IMG/VR virus record: IMGVR_UViG_3300049856_000079
Coordinates: 1-31,326 of that record
DNA: 31,326 nucleotides
From: a virus
Strand: one strand, 5' to 3'
In this document: piece after piece, positions 14,143-21,425 of the stretch
How the letters are laid out: each line of letters starts with the position of its first letter
Position numbering within the stretch: the stretch's first letter is position 1
The notes under the pieces: generated by a model
Databases searched by the model: none
What the model was told of the DNA's origin: nothing
Seen by the model: only the letters and a program-made list of their open reading frames with translations
Translations under genes and position numbers: made by a program

Positions 14143-14856
14143 ATGGGCGCCCAAAGTACGACTCTTCTCGCGAGTGCAAACGGCTATGCCGTCAGCTCGC
14201 TGTTCAACTTGGAATCCGGGCAGACGGCCCGCTGGACTGTGATCGGTACGCTCGACGCGACGTGCGTCGTGCGACTGGAGCGCTCGGACAACGGCGGCCA
14301 GAGCTGGAGCACGGTCCAGACGATTACCGCCGGGGCTATCAACAGCGCAGGCACGATCGAAGGCAAGTACCGCTACCGCTTCCGCGTCACTGCGGGCGCG
14401 ACCGCGCAGACCTCCTCGCTCGCAGCTACCGTGACCGACCAGATCGACAACGTCTCGACGACCACGAACCGTGACGGTGAAGTCATCTTGCGGTTGACAG
14501 ACAAGGGCCAGTTCGGCGCGCGTCCATTCGTCCCGTTGACGGACGCGGCGACGATCACGCCTGACTGCACCAGCGCCGACCGTTTCCATCTGACGTTCAC
14601 TGCGGCAGTCGGCGTTACGCGCGTGATCGCGACGCCCACAGGCCTACCGCCCGCCGGATCGGGCCAATGGTTCACTCTGGTCTTGAAGTTTACTAACTTG
14701 GCGGCAGGTAACGGCGATGTTACTTACGATTCAGGCTACGACTTCGGCCCCAAGTCGCAGAGCGTCACGCCGCAGACGAATGCTGGCGAGTGCTACGAGA
14801 TCTTCGCCTTGAATCCGGTGTCTGGAAAACTCGACCATATCGGCACGTCGGTCTAA
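14143..14856 (+). CDS. Unrecognised beta-sandwich structural protein
   Basis: A 237-residue Thr/Ala/Gly-rich protein with no charged helices. The first half has SLFNLESGQTARWTVIGTL, VVRLERSDNGGQSWSTVQTI and KYRYRFRVTAGA, typical of an Ig-like or bacterial-Ig strand order. The second half (CTSADRFHLTFTA, then GQWFTLVLKFTNLAAGNGD) looks like another beta domain. This two-domain arrangement is seen in head-decoration and tail-adornment proteins. It starts 3 nt after the preceding gene. Its role is not known. Confidence 0.55.
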   Translation: MGAQSTTLLASANGYAVSSLFNLESGQTARWTVIGTLDATCVVRLERSDNGGQSWSTVQTITAGAINSAGTIEGKYRYRFRVTAGATAQTSSLAATVTDQIDNVSTTTNRDGEVILRLTDKGQFGARPFVPLTDAATITPDCTSADRFHLTFTAAVGVTRVIATPTGLPPAGSGQWFTLVLKFTNLAAGNGDVTYDSGYDFGPKSQSVTPQTNAGECYEIFALNPVSGKLDHIGTSV

Positions 14857-14874
14857 CACGCCGAGGAGACTGGC

Positions 14875-15225
14875 ATGTGGTCGCTCATTGTCGCGGTTCT
14901 CACCGGGCTGAAAGAATATTTTCACTGGCAGCGCATCGTCGCCGAGACGAATGCGCGGCGTCTCCTCCTCGACGAAACCCGAAAGGCAGACGATGAAATC
15001 GACGACCTCGAAGATCAAGTTACCAGCGCTCGCGCTACTGGCATGCACGAGCTTGCTGATCGTCTCCTGCGCCGATCGACACGACTCGTACTTTATCGAT
15101 CACGGCTACCTGTCGTTGAAGGCGGGGCAGACATACACAGCGCCGTCGGACGTGACGCTGGCAACGCAGGGGACGATCGCGGAAAAGGACCAGCAGATTC
15201 TGGATCTGCTCAAAGCCCTGGCTGA
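14875..15225 (+). CDS. Putative i-spanin (Rz-like), overlapping an Rz1-like gene
   Basis: A 116-residue protein with a hydrophobic N-terminus (MWSLIVAVLTGLKEYFHWQ), then a charged coiled-coil helix (about 20-70, including ETRKADDEIDDLEDQVTSAR) and a C-terminus whose odd composition follows from overlapping another gene. GAGGAGA precedes the ATG. Inner-membrane spanins have this N-terminal anchor plus periplasmic coiled coil. The lipoprotein gene at 14993 begins inside it in the +1 frame and runs past its stop, the classic overlapped Rz/Rz1 arrangement. The N-terminal anchor is short for a membrane span, so the call is moderate. It would act with the partner to disrupt the outer membrane. Confidence 0.55.
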   Translation: MWSLIVAVLTGLKEYFHWQRIVAETNARRLLLDETRKADDEIDDLEDQVTSARATGMHELADRLLRRSTRLVLYRSRLPVVEGGADIHSAVGRDAGNAGDDRGKGPADSGSAQSPG

Positions 15226-15262
15226 GTTGCAGCGGCGCCTAGATCTCGTACAGTCCCCGTGA
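14993..15262 (+). CDS. Rz1-like outer-membrane lipoprotein (o-spanin), overlapping in the +1 frame
   Basis: The 89-residue protein starts MKSTTSKIKL, followed by a hydrophobic core and a lipobox with I23, V24, S25, C26, so lipidation at C26 is expected. The mature part has a Tyr-rich region and a C-terminal coiled coil (AEKDQQILDLLKALAELQ). AAAGG 6 nt before ATG 14993 is a good ribosome binding site. It starts within the preceding gene, in the +1 frame, and ends 37 nt past it. O-spanins are short lipoproteins of this kind; this one is less Pro-rich than lambda Rz1. A virion-associated lipoprotein is the alternative. The lipobox is seen directly. Confidence 0.7.
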   Translation: MKSTTSKIKLPALALLACTSLLIVSCADRHDSYFIDHGYLSLKAGQTYTAPSDVTLATQGTIAEKDQQILDLLKALAELQRRLDLVQSP

Positions 15263-15271
15263 GGGTCAACC

Positions 15272-15844
15272 ATGGCGTCCAAAGTCAGCATCTGCAACTT
15301 GGCCTTGGCCCGCATCGGTCAACGCAAGATCCAAGCACTCACTGAGCAGAGCCCCGAAGGGGTGGCGTGCAACGATCTCTACGACGTCGTGCGCCGCATC
15401 GTCTTGGCGTACCACCCGTGGCGCTTCGCAGTCAAGAATCAGACGCTGGCGGCGATTGCCGGCACTGTGGCGGGCCAGAAGTACGGCTACGCCTACCAAC
15501 TGCCCGCCGACGTGATCCGTGTCGTCTGCATCGAACCCGTTTCGACCGTGCCCGCGATCGAGTTCGAGGTCGTGGGCGAGACGCTGCGCACAGACGATCC
15601 GACCGGCGAGATCCGATACATCTGGGATGTCGAAGATCCGAATCGGTTCGACACGCTGTTCATCAACTGCTTTGCGTACCATCTCGCCGCTGACCTCGCG
15701 CCACTGATAACCGGCCGCCCTGACCAACAGGCCGGAATGCTCAACGCATTCTCGGTCACACTGCGCGCCGCCGCCGGTATCAGTGGCGGGGAAGCTCGCC
15801 AGCCCAGCCGCCTCGGGCAAGACATCAGGAACTCGCGCAAGTGA
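15272..15844 (+). CDS. Tail tubular protein A-like (T7 gp11 type)
   Basis: The 190-residue protein begins MASKVSICNLALARIGQRKI and continues with EGVACNDLYDVVRRIVLAYH, WRFAVKNQ, YAYQLPADVIRV and FDTLFINCFAYHLAADLAP. This is the recognised pattern of podovirus tail tubular A/head-closure adaptor proteins, which form the ring beneath the portal. Length is usual for the family. It overlaps the start of the nozzle gene by 4 nt (GTGA at 15841-15844), which couples the two proteins that together form the tail tube. Confidence 0.85.
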   Translation: MASKVSICNLALARIGQRKIQALTEQSPEGVACNDLYDVVRRIVLAYHPWRFAVKNQTLAAIAGTVAGQKYGYAYQLPADVIRVVCIEPVSTVPAIEFEVVGETLRTDDPTGEIRYIWDVEDPNRFDTLFINCFAYHLAADLAPLITGRPDQQAGMLNAFSVTLRAAAGISGGEARQPSRLGQDIRNSRK

Positions 15845-18159
15845 AGTTCACACAGCCAAGTTTTGGCGCAGGCGAGTTGAGTCCCGCGCTCTGGTCGCGC
15901 GTGGACTTCGCGAAGTTTCACGTCGGCGCGAAAGTGCTGAAGAACATGATCGTGTTGGCTGAAGGCGGCGTCACGAATCGCGCAGGGACAGCCTTCACGG
16001 GCGAACTCGAAGGCGATGGCCGACTGATTCCGTTCGAGTTCAACACCGACCAGACGTACATGCTGGTCTTCACCGACCACAACATGCGGATCGTGCGCGA
16101 CGGCGGCTTCGTGCTGACGCCGGGTCCGCTGACGGTCGTCGAAGTGGCGAGTCCCTACGCACTCGCCGATCTGCCCCTGGTGCGCTTTGCGCAGTCGGCG
16201 GACACGCTATTCCTGACGCATCCGTCCTACCCTTCGTACTCCCTGACGCGCACGGATCACCATCTCTGGGCGTTCACGGCGCTGAACTTCGGGACGACCG
16301 CCACGTCGCCGAGCAACGTTCAAGTCACGGGCAACGTGAACACGTACATCCTGTACGACTATACCGTGCGCGCCGTGAATGGTAACGCCGGCCAAGAGTC
16401 GGCAATCGCGGCAGCGCTCGTCATATCTGTGTTCGATGGGCAAGTGACCTTGACCTGGGACCCGGTCGGGGGTGCTACGTCCTACGACGTGTACCGGAAC
16501 GGTGTGTTCCGTCAGAACGTGCCGACGGAGCAGTACCTCGATAGCGGCGGGGCGGCGGTAGGTGCCGCAGCAGCCATCGACAATGTGTTGGCCGCGGCGG
16601 CGAACATCACCGCCGTCTTCGTGCCAAGCTTGACGTCACGGCGCGAACACCAGTACGCCGTGTCCTCAGTCGTGGGGAATGACGAATCGTTGCCCTCGAC
16701 GGCCGTCACGAGCACGACGTCAAACCCGTGGGGCGCGGGCGAGAAGCTGGTCATCTCCTGGAATGCCGTCGCGAACGCTACAGAGTACAATGTGTACAAG
16801 AACACGCGCGGGCAGTGGGGCTGGATCGGGACGGTCAACGCCAACGATCCGCTTCAGTTCACCGACGACAATATCGACCCTGACGTTTCTTTCGGAGTGC
16901 GAGGCAATGCGATTTATGACTTCTCGGCCGCCGATCAATATCCTGCTGCCGTTGCTCTCTACCAGCAACGACTGGCTTTCGCCCGCTCTAATGAGCGTCC
17001 TACTACCGTGTGGGCTTCCAGAACGGGTAGTCTGCTTGACTTCACTATTTCTGATCCTCTGCGCGCCGACGATCCGGTCGAGGCTATACCCGCCAGCGGC
17101 AAGGTGAACGGCATCCGCCATCTCGTGCCCCTGGATGGTCTGCTGCTCTTCACGGCCGGTTCGGAGATCGTGCTACGCGGATCGAACGGCGCACTGGCCG
17201 CGAACAATCTGGAGTTCACCTTCCAGTCCTACATCGGCTGCGCGGAATATCCCGCGCCGCTGTCGGTGAACAAGAGCGTCCTGTTCGCGCAGCGCGACGG
17301 GAAGAAGATCCACGACTACAGTTTCAAGTTCGAGGTAGACGGCTATTCGGGAACGGATCTGAACGCCCTCGCCAACCACGTATTCTCGGAATCGAAAGTC
17401 GTTTCGTGGGCCTACCAGCAGAGCCCGTTCGGCGTGATCTGGTGCGTGCGTGAAGACGGATCGCTTGGTGGCATGACATACAAGCGTGAGCACGACGTCT
17501 ATGCGTGGCATCGCCACGAGACGGACGGCCAGTTCCGGTCCGTCGGTAGCATCACCGGGGCGGTTGAAGACGACGTCTACTTCATCGTTCGGCGCACGGT
17601 GGATTCGCAGACGGTGTATTACGTCGAGAAGATGGCGCAGCGCGTCGCCGACGGTGGCGTGTTCTTGGACTGCTCGCTGTCCTACTCGGGCGCGCCCGCG
17701 ACGAACATCAGCGGACTCGGTCATCTCGAAGGCGAGACGGTCAACGCTCTGGCCGACGGTAACGTCGTCCGCGATCTGGTTGTCTCGGGCGGCGCGGTGA
17801 CCTTGCCGAACGCGGCGAGCGAAGTCCACGTCGGTCTGCCGTACACGAGCGAGATACAGACGCTGGACCTGGACATGCCGCAAGGCGACAACCAAGGGAA
17901 GCGACAGAAAATAAGTCGCGTCGCGCTGAGACTATTGGAAAGCAGCGGAGGCCAGACCGGCCCCGACGTCGATCACCTGTACGACATCGCGTACCGGTCA
18001 TTCGAGAACTACAATCAGCCGACGGCCTTGTTCACAGGCGACAAAGATCTGGCGCTCTCCGCGGCTTGGGGCAGGACGTGCAAGTTGGTAGTCCGTCAGA
18101 CCAGCCCTCTCCCGCTGACGGTCCTGGCCGTCATCCCGGATGTCGAAGTCGGATCTTAG
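15841..18159 (+). CDS. Tail tubular protein B-like nozzle with two FN3-like domains
   Basis: The 772-residue protein starts with GTG and has the family N-terminus TQPSFGAGELSPALWSRVD, a middle signature ALYQQRLAFARSNERPTTVW, and the segment LLLFTAGSEIVLRGSNG. It forms the tail nozzle. Two fibronectin type III-like domains interrupt the N-terminal half, at about residues 155-235 (VTLTWDPVGGATSYDVYRNG) and 265-345 (LVISWNAVANATEYNVYKN), linked by an Ala-rich stretch. Start GTG is chosen because the conserved MKFTQPSFG begins there and no ATG lies nearby. It overlaps the gp13-like gene by 20 nt. Confidence 0.88.
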   Translation: MKFTQPSFGAGELSPALWSRVDFAKFHVGAKVLKNMIVLAEGGVTNRAGTAFTGELEGDGRLIPFEFNTDQTYMLVFTDHNMRIVRDGGFVLTPGPLTVVEVASPYALADLPLVRFAQSADTLFLTHPSYPSYSLTRTDHHLWAFTALNFGTTATSPSNVQVTGNVNTYILYDYTVRAVNGNAGQESAIAAALVISVFDGQVTLTWDPVGGATSYDVYRNGVFRQNVPTEQYLDSGGAAVGAAAAIDNVLAAAANITAVFVPSLTSRREHQYAVSSVVGNDESLPSTAVTSTTSNPWGAGEKLVISWNAVANATEYNVYKNTRGQWGWIGTVNANDPLQFTDDNIDPDVSFGVRGNAIYDFSAADQYPAAVALYQQRLAFARSNERPTTVWASRTGSLLDFTISDPLRADDPVEAIPASGKVNGIRHLVPLDGLLLFTAGSEIVLRGSNGALAANNLEFTFQSYIGCAEYPAPLSVNKSVLFAQRDGKKIHDYSFKFEVDGYSGTDLNALANHVFSESKVVSWAYQQSPFGVIWCVREDGSLGGMTYKREHDVYAWHRHETDGQFRSVGSITGAVEDDVYFIVRRTVDSQTVYYVEKMAQRVADGGVFLDCSLSYSGAPATNISGLGHLEGETVNALADGNVVRDLVVSGGAVTLPNAASEVHVGLPYTSEIQTLDLDMPQGDNQGKRQKISRVALRLLESSGGQTGPDVDHLYDIAYRSFENYNQPTALFTGDKDLALSAAWGRTCKLVVRQTSPLPLTVLAVIPDVEVGS

Positions 18160-18628
18160 ATTCGTCGAGCCGACGACAGGCTATCTCGTCACTCTCGCCC
18201 GCGAGATGCGTGACGAGGACGTCAAAGAAATCCGGCTGTCGCATCAGCACACCCCACTGACGGGCCTACGGGCCTCGGTAGCGGCATCCGACAAGTCGTG
18301 GGTGGCTTTGGCAGGGCAGTCGCCGATCGCGGCTTTCGGCGTCGGCGGCGCGTCAATGCTGTCTCTCGTGGGCAGCCCCTGGTTCCTCGGATCGAAGGCC
18401 TTGCGCGCGTACCGCAGTGAGTTCGGCCGATTGTCCCGGCCCATGGTAGAGCGGCTGCGTGCCGACTATGCACTACTGGAGAACTGGGTCCATGCGGATA
18501 ACCTCGTCTCTGTGCGATGGCTGCGGAGCTGCGGCTTCACCATCGAACCGGCGACGCCTTTCGGTCCGTACGGCGCGCTGTTCCACCGCTTCTGGATAGA
18601 TGGAGGCCTTCGAGTATGTGCGAGCTGA
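18140..18628 (+). CDS. T7 gp13-like internal protein with GNAT-type fold
   Basis: A 162-residue protein with the pattern of the phage Gp13/DUF2833 family, which has an acetyltransferase-like fold: IAAFGVGGASMLSLVGSPWF in the middle, then ALLENWVHADNLVSVRWLRS and CGFTIEPATPFG near the end. In T7, gp13 helps load internal virion proteins and is not stably in the particle. Whether this copy acetylates anything is unknown. It overlaps the nozzle gene by 20 nt at its start and the next gene at its end (ATG 18616 against stop 18628). Position and pattern agree. Confidence 0.8.
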   Translation: MSKSDLRFVEPTTGYLVTLAREMRDEDVKEIRLSHQHTPLTGLRASVAASDKSWVALAGQSPIAAFGVGGASMLSLVGSPWFLGSKALRAYRSEFGRLSRPMVERLRADYALLENWVHADNLVSVRWLRSCGFTIEPATPFGPYGALFHRFWIDGGLRVCAS

Positions 18629-19128
18629 CGACCATAGCCCTCGGCGTAAGCGTAGCCACGACTGCCTACAGCGCGTACGCCCAAGGACAAGCCGCCAGCA
18701 AAGCGGCCAAAGCGAACGCGCGCCTGGACGAGTACAACGCGAAGCTGGCCGACGCGCGGAGCGCAGACGCCACTGAGCGCGGCGCGATTACTGCCGCCCA
18801 GGTGAAGACTGAAGGCGCGCAAGCCGCCGGAGAAGGACGCACGAGTTTCGCCGCCGGCAACGTTGATCTGTCGAGTGGCTCGGTGAAATACTGGGAGCTT
18901 GACACCGCTGCGGGCATCGCCAAGGACGCTGGGCTGGTGAAGTACAATGCGAGCCAAGAAGCGGCCGGCATCCAAGGGCAGGCGTACAATGCTCGCGCAT
19001 CGTCCCGTCTGTCGCGCGCGCAAGGGCGCAGCGCTTTGACCGCCGGATACATCAACGCCGGGTCGTCGCTCTTGGCCGGAGCGGCGGAGACGGCCTATAA
19101 ATATCAGGATCGAAAAGGGAAGACATAA
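18616..19128 (+). CDS. T7 gp14-like internal virion protein B
   Basis: The 170-residue protein starts MCELTTIALGVSVATTAYSA with a hydrophobic N-terminus, followed by long Ala-rich helices (about 30-100) and LSSGSVKYWELDTAAGIAKD, a typical signature, then a C-terminal helix. In T7 gp14 forms the outer-membrane channel during DNA ejection. Start ATG 18616 is chosen by the conserved MCxxTT beginning; an in-frame ATG at 18517 lies inside the preceding gene and adds unlikely sequence. The stop and the next start share one base (TAATG), so the two genes are tightly coupled. Confidence 0.85.
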   Translation: MCELTTIALGVSVATTAYSAYAQGQAASKAAKANARLDEYNAKLADARSADATERGAITAAQVKTEGAQAAGEGRTSFAAGNVDLSSGSVKYWELDTAAGIAKDAGLVKYNASQEAAGIQGQAYNARASSRLSRAQGRSALTAGYINAGSSLLAGAAETAYKYQDRKGKT

Positions 19129-21425
19129 TGCCTACGGTCCCGTTCTACAACCCGCGTGTCTCACAGGCGGGCCTCGCGAATCCCGAGGTCACCGTGCGGG
19201 CGACTGCGGCGGATTTTGGCTCGCAGACGGCCGGCGCGATCGGGAATGCCGGCGAAGCGATCGGCCACGCGGCGAAGCTCAAAGACAAGTTCGACGCGGA
19301 ACAAGACCAGACGGCGGCCGTAGCGGCGGCGAACAACTTCTTGATCGAGTCGGGTCAACGCGGAGCGGCCTTTCATTCGATGCAGGGCGCCGACGTCACG
19401 GAAGAGGAACGAGCCAAGTACCTCGAAGACATCAACAACACGCAGGCTCGGTACGGTGAATCGCTCAGTCCTCGCGCGAAGGTGATGTACGACAAGGTGA
19501 CGCAGAATAGCCTCGCGGCTAAACACGTTGACGCCGAACAGCATTTTGTTGCCCAGGCGAAAGCGGCCGACGACGAAGCGAAACGCTCGCTGATCGCACT
19601 CAGCGGTAACGAAGCCTCGGCGAAGTACGGAACTGCGGACGGCCAAGAGGCCGAAAAGCGCGGCCTATTGACCATCGACGCGCTGCGCGGCCTGACGCCC
19701 GAAGCCCGAGAGCAGGTCAAGCAGAAATACATGAGCAGCGTGGCGGACGCCACGGTCACGAGCGCTGTTCGCAAGGAAGACCTGGACGGCGCGCAGCGCG
19801 AGTTCGATCGACTGAAATCGACTGGGCTCGTGGACGCTGAGACTGAAGGAAAGTTGACTCGCTACCTCGGCGAAGCAACGAAGGTACGAGACGACACGAT
19901 CTACGTGAACGAGCGCCGCGCGCTCGACATGAAAGAACAAAAACCCTACACCCCGGCGGATCTCGAAGTGTTGGAGCTGAAAGGCTCCGACGCTATCCAG
20001 GCCGACGTTGACAGCGGCACGATCACGGCAGAAGACGGCGCACGCCGCCAGCGACTGCTGGAGGCGAAATACGCCGACGACCATCGCCACATGCGCGTGT
20101 TCCAACGTACGCAGGCGAAAGAGTGGACGAGCAAGATCGACGGCGCAGGCAGTGTTGAAGCCGCGCGTCTCGTCGTCAACGACGCCGCACAGAATCCTGA
20201 GACGGCCTGGATGGTGGACGGACTGGCGGGGCACGCCTACACGAAGTATGCGAGCGCGGAAGCCAAGCAGGCTCGCGAGGACCGTCTGGCCGCTAAAGAT
20301 CCGGTCGGGCAGTTGAAGAGCCGCACGGCCATGGCTGACGCCGTACGTAATGGCGTATACCCGGGCGAAGAGGGTCGGCAAAAAATGCTGATGACGGCTC
20401 GGGCGCTGAAGCTGCCCGACTCGTATCTCGCGAAGCTGGAGGAGATGCACAAGTCAGGCGGCACGATCAACGGGCTGGACAAGAAAGACGTTCTCGCGGC
20501 GGTGTTCGACAAGGAAGGCATCGAGCAGTACAAGAAACATCCTGAGGATCTGCACGCGCTCTGGGAATACGTGAGCGCGACATGGGACCCGGAAGTGAAA
20601 CCGAATGCTGACAACGTCGCCAAGGCGGTTGCCCAGGCCCGCTGGAAGGGCGCGCTGATAGGGGCGCAGGGTCACCGCACCGATGTCAGAGAAATAACCT
20701 TCACCGACGCGAACGGAGAATCGCGGACCGTACCGGTTGATCTCGCCACCGCTGCGCGCTTCGGCCGCGACGCAGAATACCGCCCGCTTCTCAACGCGAA
20801 TCGCCCCCAGGCGGCCGTTGAAGCGGAGATGCGGGCGCGAGGCCTGGAACCGAATCCGCGAGGGGCGGAGAAACCGGGCTACACGCGCACGACGGTTGTC
20901 GGCGACGCGGAGCAGTACCCGAATCTGGAACAGTTGACCGTCACGGAAAAAATCCCGGCGCAGCCAGGGGATCTACTCGAAGAAGTTCCTGACGACCGCG
21001 AACGCGACTACGTAATGAAGCAAGATCTCGGTCGCGACCCAGGGGTCAGTCTGGCGCAGTTGCGTGAAGCCCGCGCAAAGGCCGCGCAGGACCGGGTGGC
21101 GTACGCTCTGGGAGAACGTGAGGTTACTTCCGAAGCCGAGTTCAATGCCGCACGGGCGATCGGCGTCGCCTCGTACGGCCCCCCAGAGAATCGCGTGCGC
21201 GGGGTGGCCGCGGTCACGAGGCAACTGGAAGACGACCTCGCGAAAAATAAAATCCCGCTCGTGCTTCACGAGTACAGCATCGGCGCGCACGCCACCGCTC
21301 TAGGGCGCCACAACTTTCCAAACCTCTCCGACGCCGAGTGGAAAGCGAAAGTTCGCGAAGCTTACTACGCCATGGTCCATGAGGTTGCCTACGACGGCGG
21401 CAGCGCAACGCCGCAGGTGCCCTGA
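19128..21425 (+). CDS. T7 gp15-like internal virion protein C
   Basis: A 765-residue, largely helical protein with the N-terminus VPFYNPRVSQAGLANPEVTV that gp15-like ejection proteins share, then long charged helices typical of a tubular periplasmic conduit. In T7, gp15 joins gp16 to form the tube through periplasm and inner membrane. It is close in length to T7 gp15. No enzymatic motif is seen. It is coupled on both sides (TAATG at 19128, TGATG at 21425) and belongs to the cassette 18140-30322. Confidence 0.8.
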   Translation: MPTVPFYNPRVSQAGLANPEVTVRATAADFGSQTAGAIGNAGEAIGHAAKLKDKFDAEQDQTAAVAAANNFLIESGQRGAAFHSMQGADVTEEERAKYLEDINNTQARYGESLSPRAKVMYDKVTQNSLAAKHVDAEQHFVAQAKAADDEAKRSLIALSGNEASAKYGTADGQEAEKRGLLTIDALRGLTPEAREQVKQKYMSSVADATVTSAVRKEDLDGAQREFDRLKSTGLVDAETEGKLTRYLGEATKVRDDTIYVNERRALDMKEQKPYTPADLEVLELKGSDAIQADVDSGTITAEDGARRQRLLEAKYADDHRHMRVFQRTQAKEWTSKIDGAGSVEAARLVVNDAAQNPETAWMVDGLAGHAYTKYASAEAKQAREDRLAAKDPVGQLKSRTAMADAVRNGVYPGEEGRQKMLMTARALKLPDSYLAKLEEMHKSGGTINGLDKKDVLAAVFDKEGIEQYKKHPEDLHALWEYVSATWDPEVKPNADNVAKAVAQARWKGALIGAQGHRTDVREITFTDANGESRTVPVDLATAARFGRDAEYRPLLNANRPQAAVEAEMRARGLEPNPRGAEKPGYTRTTVVGDAEQYPNLEQLTVTEKIPAQPGDLLEEVPDDRERDYVMKQDLGRDPGVSLAQLREARAKAAQDRVAYALGEREVTSEAEFNAARAIGVASYGPPENRVRGVAAVTRQLEDDLAKNKIPLVLHEYSIGAHATALGRHNFPNLSDAEWKAKVREAYYAMVHEVAYDGGSATPQVP

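Noticed and set aside
15106-15315. Short minus-strand frame opposite the spanin pair
   Set aside because: No ribosome binding site and fully covered by two overlapping plus-strand genes that explain the constraint.
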